33,784 bases of DNA from Hyalangium versicolor (GTDB taxonomy: Bacteria; Myxococcota; Myxococcia; Myxococcales; Myxococcaceae), in contig NZ_JAHXBF010000057.1 of assembly GCF_020103695.1 (NCBI RefSeq), positions 1-33,784 of the forward strand, in the 5' to 3' direction. Below, one piece after another: positions 26,901-33,784 of this stretch. Below the pieces are notes generated by a model. It was not told where the DNA came from and did not search any database. It worked only from the letters and a program-made list of their open reading frames with translations. The stretch's first letter is position 1. Each line of letters starts with the position of its first letter. The position numbers and the translations under genes are program-made.

Positions 26901-27338
26901 CTGGAGGCGGTCCTCCACTGGATGAACGGGCGGCTGGTTTCCTCCGGTCTGTTACCCAGAGCGCGAACGCCTTCCGGAGTGTTCCCCACGGGGGCCGAAG
27001 CCTTCCGCCCGGCACTCGAGGAGGAACTGCAACAACTGCGGCGCGAGCACGCGGACGCCCCCTGGCCCCCCGTATCGAACTACGGCGCGTCCATCGAGGG
27101 TCCCCTGCGGAGCTTCCCAGCCAGCGTCCAGCGGCACGTCTTCCCTCCCCTGCAGGGCATCGAGGAGTCCCTGCCGCTACTCAATGCCCCGGTGCTCGCG
27201 GCGTTGGCGATGGTCTACGACCGGCGGCTCTCCGCGGAGACCCGGTTCGCGTTGAGCGCCCTGCGCGAGTCGCATCCCAGCTGGTTCTCCTTCGCGTTCG
27301 GTTACGTGGCTTCCCTGTGTCTCTACGAGGTGGAGTGA
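23958..27338 (+). CDS. druH: DruH-like protein of a type III Druantia-like system (STY4851/ECs_5259 family)
   Basis: This 1126-aa soluble protein has no signal peptide. The N-terminal 110 residues carry what I remember as the STY4851/ECs_5259 family opening: WLKSFLEWRKTATPTLPDGR followed by LFRYRCDGTEFEALQRSLR and FCLCAAEWWRRNYLEGSWTW. The long middle (about 250-850) is rich in beta strands with Ig-like or sandwich character and shows no catalytic motif. The C-terminal 250 residues are helical. Type III Druantia, an anti-phage system, is defined by DruH plus the helicase DruE; order, sizes and coupling here match. The ATG at 23958 is chosen for the GGAGG four bases upstream; an in-frame start at 23904 lacks one. 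Its stop codon shares one base with the next ATG (TGATG), so translation is coupled. The role of DruH is unknown, and this assignment depends on remembered family features plus context. Confidence 0.72.
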   Translation: MSVTPSGWLKSFLEWRKTATPTLPDGRQLFRYRCDGTEFEALQRSLRGQLRGRLDNADGWTAATFCLCAAEWWRRNYLEGSWTWRGILEDLGVEHAPHPQLAQLTARGLSYWKRPILERNGRQEYLLSLALESGMPLRLVERPDTHVGRFLLRLIQELRDFPHPSAPALELAQRSSHVLPSALQHEQVLMLSAELAAGVVLLQRQVRGEEDPYQALDARVPDWREQLPLNMHEQTAQTLLRSLIQAAREVSVSQGELKVTTRLRPWQQGYQLERAITLPRQLSQAWLAQLLKQKELPARMQLIALASDGTRQPLAMLTQRSGTEYLVETSHGTSARLSGDTWLGPVLLSAWSSGQEVGRHVLPRGEALGELPWLFVPDLQAKEENTWRLAGTGSGRFQVPEVLMALPERATLTEREPGTRWERRGPLVGGPEVFQIHGNVQVVLADMGTCQVRTGADTDEAQQCRLEAEPRELLPGVAAYLGVPALRVNSATGIEQRRDSRELEYRIAGAKTWRRVDGACVGDVSLRYLSEGALLFQTRARVLPSRASLRSQPEGPRQGRLRLSALEGATVKVPPVPHVHANVQTRGTDTEILLRCDGEAPDSISLDIAWPGGQSCSLRVPFPRQFVGFTDTSVHPLQDGTLVPLERLGRVRALVRTSQLQVSAELEVAPGGTAHHLDPFFRWKVPLRGTSPGTLELNLGELESALAKRLASFGDLDAFYELRLRVRGASEPRPAVLRVGRYDLTLTPDREMSQVRLAERDLAGANVPETLAVELRPLIHPAAPERELERVGPGAWSIPADLAPGPWLVTGREGSWYRVRPLLWSVRSGDAESGEPVLSPLQRAVCVSDSQRRKEALDAALEALGSDANHPDWPTLRTYLRSVGELPPETFDAVRQLVDHPRTAALAMFHLSEPDRGRIWVGLEELPFQWPLVPARAWLEAARAWLGSASALPPELRTSVEATLHARYGDTCKMIQSRFAGLEAVLHWMNGRLVSSGLLPRARTPSGVFPTGAEAFRPALEEELQQLRREHADAPWPPVSNYGASIEGPLRSFPASVQRHVFPPLQGIEESLPLLNAPVLAALAMVYDRRLSAETRFALSALRESHPSWFSFAFGYVASLCLYEVE

Positions 27339-30300
27339 TGAGTGAGGTCCTGGGTACGCAACTGTTCACCGCGCTCGCGGGTGAACTCGGGCATCGCGCG
27401 GCACGTGCGGTGATCAGCAAGCTGGGCCCCATTTCGGATCCGCTGCGGCAGGAGCTCTTCCGCCGGTTGGATGTCCCGGTAGGGACGGAGGGGGGCTTCC
27501 TGTCCGAGCCCGTGCTGGAAGCCACCTTCGGGTGGCACACCTCCCCGAGCTCGATGCAGCAGCTCTCCGGCGCTCTGCTGGACCCCAACCTGGTGGAGGC
27601 CATGGCCTCAGCGGACAACCCGGAGGTGGGCTTCCCGCGGGACCGGCATCCGTTCACGCACCAGGAGGAGGCCTGGAAGATCCTCCTGTCCGACAAGGTC
27701 CAGTCCGTGGTGGTGTCGAGTGGAACGGGGTCCGGCAAGACGGAGTGCTTCCTGGTTCCCATCCTGAGCTCGCTGGTGAGCGAGGCGCGCACGGCCGGGC
27801 CTCTCAAGGGCGTGCGTGCGCTGTTCCTCTACCCGCTCAATGCGCTCATCCACAGCCAGCGAGAGCGGCTCTCCGGGTGGACACGTCCGCTCAAAGGCAA
27901 GGTGCGCTTCTGCCTCTACAATGGTGAGACGCCCAACGACGCCCAGTCGCTGAGCGAGAACTCCAGGCCCGAGGAGGTGCTCAGCCGCCGCGTCCTGAGG
28001 AAGGCGCCTCCGCCACTGCTGGTCACCAATGCCACCATGCTGGAGTACATGCTGGTGCGGCACGAGGATCAGCCGATCCTCGATCAATCCCAGGGGATGC
28101 TGCGCTGGGTGGTGCTGGACGAAGCGCACACGTACATGGGTTCGCAGGCTGCGGAGGTCGCGTTGCTCTTGCGGCGCGTCCTGCATGCCTTCGGCGTCCA
28201 GCCCGGGAACGTGCGCTTCGTGGCGACCTCGGCGACGCTGAGCGGGACGGACGGAGACGCGGCGCGGAAGGACCTGCGTCGGTTCCTCGCGGACATCGCG
28301 GGCACGAGAGAAGAGCTGGTCCATGTAGTGGAGGGGAAGCGCTTCGTGCCTCCACTGCCGCAAGAGGAGAGAACGCGCTCGGAGGAACTTCCGGCCCTGG
28401 AATCGCTCAGGGCGCAGAAGCCGGCAGAGCGCTTCCGCATCCTGGCCCGCGCTCCACGAGCCCGTGCGCTCCGCGCGTTGCTTGCCAAGGGACAGGCGCA
28501 ACCCCTCTCCGCGCTGGCCGCCGAGCTGCGAGACCTGCCCATCGAGAAGGTGACCGCAGCGGACCGGCAGGAGACATTGCGCCTGCTGGATGTGTCGCGC
28601 TCGGCGGTACTGGAGGACACGCCCTTCCTTCCGCTGCGCGGGCACTTCTTCCACCGGACCCAGCACGGGGTGTGGGCATGCTTCCGGGCGGACTGCTCGA
28701 AGCGGGAGGGAGCCCTCACGAGCCCGGACTGGCCCTTCGGCCGCATCTATTTCGAGCGCCGGGAGCACTGTGAGTGCGGAGCGAAGGTCTTCCAGATGGT
28801 GCTCTGCGGCGGCTGTGGCGCGGAGTACCTCCTGGCGCAGCAGAAGAGTTCGCAGGAGGACAAGCAGCCGCGCTTCGTTCCGCACGATCTGGAGCAGGAG
28901 GACGGCGCTGACGACGCGTTGGAGAGCGAGTCCGAGAATGACGAGGAGGAGGCCCTATCGATGGCTTCCGTCGCGGGCCTTCGGTTGCTCGGTCGCTATG
29001 GGCGCGCGGAGCCGCACAATCTGCAGACCGCTTACTTGGAGCCGGGCACGGGCGCGCTGGTGGAGCCCCCCTCGGGCGTCTCCGTGCGGTACCTGTTGCC
29101 TGATAGCGGAGCCTTATACTGCGGCCGGTGCAACGAGCGTGAGCAGGAGCCTGGTCAGCTCTTCCGTCCCCTGCGTGCGGGCGGTTCATTCTTCCTGAGC
29201 GTGGCCATCCCTACACTGCTCGAGCACGTCCCGGTGCTCAATGACACGAAACGCCTGCACCCCTTCGAGGGGCGGCGCCTCATCACCTTCACGGACAGCC
29301 GACAGGGAAGCGCGCAGTTCGCGCTCGGATCGCAGCTGGAGGCGGAGCGCAACCGGATCCGGAGCGTGCTCTACCACAAGCTCCAGGCGGACCGTGCCTC
29401 CGCCCGGCACAACTCCGGCCCCGCCGTGGATCAACTGCGCCAGGAGATCTCCGCGCTCGAGCCGGTGGCGGCGGCGAGCCCCGTTGTCGCAGGCATTCTG
29501 GAGGACAAGAAGCGCCAGCTGGCCCGCTTGTCCGCGCCCGCCGAGGGAAGGCTCTCCTGGGACGAGGCCGTCCAGGTGCTGCTCCAGGACACGGCCGTGA
29601 AGGACTGGATGTACGCGGCGTGGCAGCGGCGTGCGGGTGAGCTGCTGCAGCCGAAGGACTTCGCCCGGTTCCTGCTCTTCCGCGAGCTCCTCCGCCGTCC
29701 CAAGCGGCAGAGTTCGCTGGAGACGCTCGGGTTGGTGGCCATCCGCTACCCGGCCGTGGACAAGTTGGAGGAGCGTGATGCTCCGGCGGCCTGGCGTGCT
29801 CGCAGCCTCCCCATCCAGGAGTGGCGGAACTTCCTCAAGGTGGCCATCGACTTCATCGTCCGAGGCCGGACGGCGGTCCTCATTGATGAAGAGTTCCTGC
29901 GGTGGCTGGGACTGGCCATCAAGCCCAAGTTCCTGCTCGGGCCGGAAGCCACCCGGCCTCCTGTCATGGAGCGCTTCTTCCTCTGGCCGAGCGTGCCCAA
30001 AAATACCCAGATACGGGCCCGCCTGCCGCTCCTGCTCATCAACGCGCTCAACCTGAGTACCGGCTCCGAGGAAGACCGCGGCTTCATCAACGAGCTGTTG
30101 CGAGAAGCGTGGCAGACCCTCCTTCACCTGGGACTCCTGGAGCAGCTCCCGGACGGCCGCAAGATGAACCTCGCCCGGCACGCCGTGCTGGCAACGGTAG
30201 ACGAGGCGTGGCTGTGTCCAGTGACCCGGCGTGTGCTGGACACCGCGTTCTACGGCCTGACGCCCTACATCACCCCGGAGCTGCGTTCCGAGGAGCTGCG

Positions 30301-33300
30301 GTGCACTCGCATCCAGATGCCCCAGTTGGCCTACCCCAACGGGAGGGACGGGGCGGATCGGGTCATCCCCATGCATCAGCGCCGGGCGTGGCTGGAGGGT
30401 GACGAGCGCGTACGGGCGCTCCGGGCGCGTGGCGTGTGGACGGAGTTCAGCGATCGGCTCGCGGCCTCGGCGGAGTACTTCGAGACGGCGGAGCACTCGG
30501 CGCAGCAGAGCGGTAAGCGGCTGCGCGAGTTGGAGGACCACTTCAAGCAGGGGGACATCAACGTCCTGAGCTGCTCCACCACCATGGAGATGGGCGTGGA
30601 CATCGGCGGCCTGTCCGCGGTGGCGATGAACAACGCGCCTCCGGGGCCCGCCAACTTCCTGCAGCGGGCGGGCCGCGCGGGCCGGCGCAAGGAAACCGCC
30701 GCCGTGACACTCACCTTGTGCAAGGCCGTTCCGCATGGGGAGGCCGTCTTCCGCAACCCCATGTGGCCCTTCGTCACGCCCATCTTCGTCCCTCGGGTGT
30801 CGCTGCAGAGCGAGCCCATCGTTCAGCGGCACATCAGCGCGCTCGCGCTCACCCGCTTCATCTCGATCCAGGGGGCCAACGGCCTGGAACTCCGAGCGGG
30901 AACGTTCTTCCGCCCGGTGTCCGGGGGCTTCAGCCCCTCCGAGCACTTCGAGTCCTGGTTGAGCCGGAGCGACGGCGCCCCGGCGGACGCGTGGCTGACC
31001 CGAGGCATCCGGAGTGTTGTCACCGGCTCCTTGCTGGAAGGTATCCCCGAATCGCGGTTGCTCACCGGAACCGCGGAGCAGATGAAGCGTGCCCGCGACC
31101 GCTGGCGCTCCGAATGGGAAGCCCTCACCGAGCAGCTCCAGCTCGCAGGCGGTCCGGTGAAGGAGGATGGCCAGGCCGCATCGGCGCCCCAGCTCGCCCT
31201 CGCCCGTCAGCTGGGTCGCGTCGAGGGGGAGTACCTGCTGGGAGAGCTGTCCTCGCTCGGTTTCCTGCCGGGATATGGCTTCCCCACCGGGGTGGTGTCG
31301 TTCGTCAACACGACAGGCGAACAGCTCGCGCGCGAGGAGAAGGCCCGGAAGCAGCGGAAGACAGACGGGACGGGCGGAGAGAACGCCCAGCCGCTCACGC
31401 GCCGTCGCGGGTACCCCTCGAGAGATCTGCCCATGGCCCTGCGCGAGTACGCGCCGGGAACGGACGTGGTGGTGGACGGGCTCGTCTACCGCTCGGGCGG
31501 TGTCACCTTGAACTGGCACATCCCGGCCTCGGATCAGCAGTTCCACGAGCTGCAGTCCTTCCGGACCGCCTGGAAGTGCCGGTGTGGCGCCACGGGCTCC
31601 AGCAGTGCCGAGATCGACGCGTGCCCCGCGTGCGGCGCGGAGGCGAAATCGTTGCGCATCATCCACTATCTCGAGCCCGCGGGTTTCGCCGTCCCCCTGG
31701 GCTACAAGCCCCATACGGACCTGTCGGCGCAGAACTACGTGCCGCCCCGTCCCCCCTGGATTTCCACCGGTGGCGGGGCATGGCTCGCCCTGCCGAAGGC
31801 CGAGGCGGGCCGCTTCCGCTCCGCGCATGACGGAGAGCTCTTCTTCCGCAACGGCGGCGCGCACAGCCTGGGCTTCGCCATCTGCCTGGTCTGTGGCCGG
31901 ACCGAGTCCGAGGAAACCGCGCAGGAGGAGCAGTTGCCCCTGAAGCTGCGTGGGCACTTCCCCCTGCGCGGTGGGAAGGCCCGGCTGGAGGACGGCCAGT
32001 GCCCGGGCAATGTCCAAGAGCGAGGCGTCAAGCGTCACCAGTGGCTGGGCACCACCGTGCGTACCGACGTGTTCGAGCTGCAACTGGCGGTCCCCCGAAC
32101 GGGCCTCCCGCTCACCGACGACACCACCGCCGCATCCCTGGCCGTCGCCCTGCGTGAGGCGCTGGCGAAGAAGCTGGGCATCAATGAACGCGAACTCGGA
32201 TGGGCCGCTGTTCCCGCGCTCGCCGCTCGAGGTGAGCCCACCCTCTCCATCATCCTCTTCGACACGGCCTCGAGCGGGGCCGGGTACGCAACGAGTGCTG
32301 GCGCCCACCTGCCCGCGCTCCTGAAGGCGGCGCGGCGCATCCTGGAGTGTCCTCGCAAGTGCGACGCCGCATGCCATGCCTGCCTGCTGAGCTACGACAC
32401 GCAGCGGGAAGTGGAGCGGTTGGATCGCAACAAGGCCCTGGACTTGCTGGACCCGACCTTCCTCCAGGGGCTCGAGCTGCCACCAACTTGGGAGGTATTC
32501 GGTGCGCGGACGCAGCTCGAGTACGACCTGTTGGAAAACGCGCTCGCGCGAGAGATGCAGCGTGCGGAGGCGACCGAACTCCGGCTCTACCTCGGAGGGA
32601 CGCCCGCGGACTGGGATGTGGTGGTGTGGCCGCTGCGCTCGAGGCTCCTGCAGTGGGCCGGAGCGGGGCGGAGCATCCGTCTCTTCCTTCCGGAGTCCCA
32701 CCTGTCCCAATTGGGCGAGTCAGTGCTCAGCCCGCTCGCGGGACTCGCATCGGTGGCGAGGGTGGAGGTCCGCGCCATGAAACAGCTGCCCACGGTGGGC
32801 GGGCTCGCTCTGGCTGCGGAGGTGGGGGGAGACAAACGCCACTGGCGCTGGGCCTGGACCTCCGGTGGAGCCCAGGCGCCCGGAGAGCGCTGGGGAACAG
32901 GAGCGGGAGGCGAACACTGCGTGAGCGCCGCGGAAGAGGCACCGCTTCCCGCCGCCTTGGGAACACCCGTGCCCGAGTCACGTCTCCGTCCCGCCGTGCC
33001 AGGAGGCCTGCGCGAGCTGCCCATCCGGGGTGAGTTGGATGGCCCCATCCTCAGTGTCGGCCAGAGGTTCTGGGATCTGGTCTGCCGGAAGGCGCCCATC
33101 CTGAAGACGCATCTCGAAAAGAAGGTGCCCCTCGTGGAGGTCTCCTATACGGACCGGTACTTGCGCTCCCCGCTCACGGTGCGTCTGGTACGGGAACTGG
33201 TGCGGGCGCTCGCGGAGCGTCCCGGGGTCATCACTCCCGGCACGCAGGTGCTCGTGCGGACCACGCGGGTCGACGAATCCTCCCGCCAGCAGCCGGGACG

Positions 33301-33628
33301 TCAGGTGGAGCACGATTGGATGCGGACGGTGGACCGAGACACCGTGCTCTCCTCCCTGCTCAAGGACTGGTCGTTGCAGTTGCAGGTGGAGACGAGGGAG
33401 CGCGTCGCGCATGCGCGCACGCTGAGCCTGCGGTGGGCGGATGGGCAGCAGGCGCGAATCCGGCTGGACGAGGGAGTCGGGTTCCTCATTCCCGAGCCCC
33501 GGCGCTCCTTCGACTTCGGAGTGACGACGGCGGAGCAGGCCCGGAGGCTTGCCACCGAGACGTTCCGCGTGGAGCGCCGAAACAACCCAAGCCCGACGTA
33601 CCTCTACGTGTCCGACGTCGCACCGTGA
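27338..33628 (+). CDS. druE: DruE-like giant DEAH helicase with DUF1998-type region
   Basis: This 2096-aa superfamily 2 helicase is the likely motor of the system. Lobe 1 has Walker A SSGTGSGKT (K134), FLYPLNALIHSQ, DEAH (261-264) and SAT (298-300). Lobe 2 has CSTTMEMGVDIGGL and motif VI QRAGRAGRR (from 1109). About 750 residues separate the lobes, holding several zinc-ribbon-like pairs (CECG...CGGCG near 480; CGRC near 590) and an acidic linker (EDGADDALESESENDEEE). A later ribbon (CRCG...CPACG near 1420) and the DUF1998/MZB-like region (DTASSGAGYA, Cys 1671, 1675, 1679, 1682) follow. The last 400 residues form an extra domain containing SYTDRYLRSPL and HARTLSLRW, of unknown activity. The start is the ATG overlapping the druH stop; an open frame continues upstream but lies inside druH. 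Architecture and length fit DruE. Confidence 0.8.
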   Translation: MSEVLGTQLFTALAGELGHRAARAVISKLGPISDPLRQELFRRLDVPVGTEGGFLSEPVLEATFGWHTSPSSMQQLSGALLDPNLVEAMASADNPEVGFPRDRHPFTHQEEAWKILLSDKVQSVVVSSGTGSGKTECFLVPILSSLVSEARTAGPLKGVRALFLYPLNALIHSQRERLSGWTRPLKGKVRFCLYNGETPNDAQSLSENSRPEEVLSRRVLRKAPPPLLVTNATMLEYMLVRHEDQPILDQSQGMLRWVVLDEAHTYMGSQAAEVALLLRRVLHAFGVQPGNVRFVATSATLSGTDGDAARKDLRRFLADIAGTREELVHVVEGKRFVPPLPQEERTRSEELPALESLRAQKPAERFRILARAPRARALRALLAKGQAQPLSALAAELRDLPIEKVTAADRQETLRLLDVSRSAVLEDTPFLPLRGHFFHRTQHGVWACFRADCSKREGALTSPDWPFGRIYFERREHCECGAKVFQMVLCGGCGAEYLLAQQKSSQEDKQPRFVPHDLEQEDGADDALESESENDEEEALSMASVAGLRLLGRYGRAEPHNLQTAYLEPGTGALVEPPSGVSVRYLLPDSGALYCGRCNEREQEPGQLFRPLRAGGSFFLSVAIPTLLEHVPVLNDTKRLHPFEGRRLITFTDSRQGSAQFALGSQLEAERNRIRSVLYHKLQADRASARHNSGPAVDQLRQEISALEPVAAASPVVAGILEDKKRQLARLSAPAEGRLSWDEAVQVLLQDTAVKDWMYAAWQRRAGELLQPKDFARFLLFRELLRRPKRQSSLETLGLVAIRYPAVDKLEERDAPAAWRARSLPIQEWRNFLKVAIDFIVRGRTAVLIDEEFLRWLGLAIKPKFLLGPEATRPPVMERFFLWPSVPKNTQIRARLPLLLINALNLSTGSEEDRGFINELLREAWQTLLHLGLLEQLPDGRKMNLARHAVLATVDEAWLCPVTRRVLDTAFYGLTPYITPELRSEELRCTRIQMPQLAYPNGRDGADRVIPMHQRRAWLEGDERVRALRARGVWTEFSDRLAASAEYFETAEHSAQQSGKRLRELEDHFKQGDINVLSCSTTMEMGVDIGGLSAVAMNNAPPGPANFLQRAGRAGRRKETAAVTLTLCKAVPHGEAVFRNPMWPFVTPIFVPRVSLQSEPIVQRHISALALTRFISIQGANGLELRAGTFFRPVSGGFSPSEHFESWLSRSDGAPADAWLTRGIRSVVTGSLLEGIPESRLLTGTAEQMKRARDRWRSEWEALTEQLQLAGGPVKEDGQAASAPQLALARQLGRVEGEYLLGELSSLGFLPGYGFPTGVVSFVNTTGEQLAREEKARKQRKTDGTGGENAQPLTRRRGYPSRDLPMALREYAPGTDVVVDGLVYRSGGVTLNWHIPASDQQFHELQSFRTAWKCRCGATGSSSAEIDACPACGAEAKSLRIIHYLEPAGFAVPLGYKPHTDLSAQNYVPPRPPWISTGGGAWLALPKAEAGRFRSAHDGELFFRNGGAHSLGFAICLVCGRTESEETAQEEQLPLKLRGHFPLRGGKARLEDGQCPGNVQERGVKRHQWLGTTVRTDVFELQLAVPRTGLPLTDDTTAASLAVALREALAKKLGINERELGWAAVPALAARGEPTLSIILFDTASSGAGYATSAGAHLPALLKAARRILECPRKCDAACHACLLSYDTQREVERLDRNKALDLLDPTFLQGLELPPTWEVFGARTQLEYDLLENALAREMQRAEATELRLYLGGTPADWDVVVWPLRSRLLQWAGAGRSIRLFLPESHLSQLGESVLSPLAGLASVARVEVRAMKQLPTVGGLALAAEVGGDKRHWRWAWTSGGAQAPGERWGTGAGGEHCVSAAEEAPLPAALGTPVPESRLRPAVPGGLRELPIRGELDGPILSVGQRFWDLVCRKAPILKTHLEKKVPLVEVSYTDRYLRSPLTVRLVRELVRALAERPGVITPGTQVLVRTTRVDESSRQQPGRQVEHDWMRTVDRDTVLSSLLKDWSLQLQVETRERVAHARTLSLRWADGQQARIRLDEGVGFLIPEPRRSFDFGVTTAEQARRLATETFRVERRNNPSPTYLYVSDVAP

Positions 33629-33674
33629 GGGGACTTGAGGGAGCGCGCTCAGAGGGACTTGAACGGTCGCGGTA

Positions 33675-33709
33675 GGGACGGCCCTTCGCCTCATCGACTC
33701 GGGCCGCCC
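33675..33709 (+). terminator. Hairpin after the druE-like gene
   Basis: GGG-A-CGGCCC (33675-33684) pairs with GGGCCGCCC (33701-33709), nine pairs with one bulged A and a 16-base loop, 47 bases after the stop. No T-run follows, so terminator activity is uncertain. The remaining 75 bases of the window show no gene. Confidence 0.4.
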
Positions 33710-33784
33710 CCCGCACAGATCCCAGCGTGCGCTGCTAACGCACTGGGCTCTTGCCTCGGATGCTGACGTCAAAGCGCACTGCGG

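Noticed and set aside
26744..27337. Upstream extension of the helicase frame
   Set aside because: It runs inside the druH-like gene, reads as Arg/Pro/Gly-rich nonsense, and ends at the ATG that overlaps the druH stop, which is the natural start.
23475..32710. Open frames of over 1100 codons on the minus strand opposite the DruH- and DruE-like genes
   Set aside because: Their Arg/Leu/Gly/Pro-rich translations show no domain, and the plus-strand frames carry helicase motifs and coupled starts.
32978..33772. Minus-strand open frame at the right window edge
   Set aside because: Most of it lies opposite the druE-like C-terminus and its translation shows no domain or ribosome-binding site.

Overview
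This window is high-GC chromosomal DNA, almost certainly from a myxobacterium of the Cystobacterineae (Archangium / Cystobacter / Stigmatella / Myxococcus relatives). The reasons are a prolyl endopeptidase and a Lon protease that closely resemble Myxococcus xanthus PEP and LonV as I remember them, a SitA-type lipoprotein toxin cassette, a tandem-FHA sigma-54 activator, and several lipoproteins of types common in this group.

Layout. (1) 1-478, minus: N-terminal part of a cytochrome P450, cut by the window edge. (2) 629-6032, plus: an accessory stretch. It holds a 586-aa orphan protein, a SitA5-like lipoprotein toxin with a C-terminal AHH nuclease domain, an Imm11-like immunity protein, a 316-aa protein with a possible ADP-ribosyltransferase (DarT-like) N-terminus, a short in-frame coding remnant, and a 209-aa beta-helix-like protein that may be an orphan immunity gene. 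(3) 6050-10381, minus: an oligopeptide-type binding lipoprotein, one OppB-like permease and a double-FHA sigma-54 activator. The second permease and both ATPases are missing. (4) 10533-11153, minus: a lipoprotein resembling the APCDD1 domain known from animal Wnt inhibitors.

(5) 11330-19776, minus: a proteostasis block in transcription order tig, clpP, clpX, prolyl oligopeptidase, lonV. Strong hairpin terminators follow clpP and clpX, so the block is probably several transcripts. (6) 19881-20163, minus: tRNA-Lys(CUU) and tRNA-Leu(UAG), with a terminator hairpin between them and a promoter upstream of tRNA-Lys. (7) 20490-23787, plus: a Bet/RecT single-strand annealing protein with a hairpin-bearing leader and a textbook terminator, a WGR-domain beta-propeller protein, and a 214-aa unknown.

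(8) 23958-33628, plus: two giant, translationally coupled genes. They encode a 1126-aa STY4851/ECs_5259-like protein and a 2096-aa DEAH helicase with zinc clusters and a DUF1998-type C-terminal region. Size, order and motifs match a type III Druantia anti-phage system (DruH + DruE). This is the most notable system in the window. With the annealing protein and the WGR protein upstream, the right third may be a defence-associated neighbourhood.

No CRISPR array, insertion sequence, rRNA or integrase was found. Long open frames opposite most real genes are GC-frame shadows and are not annotated.
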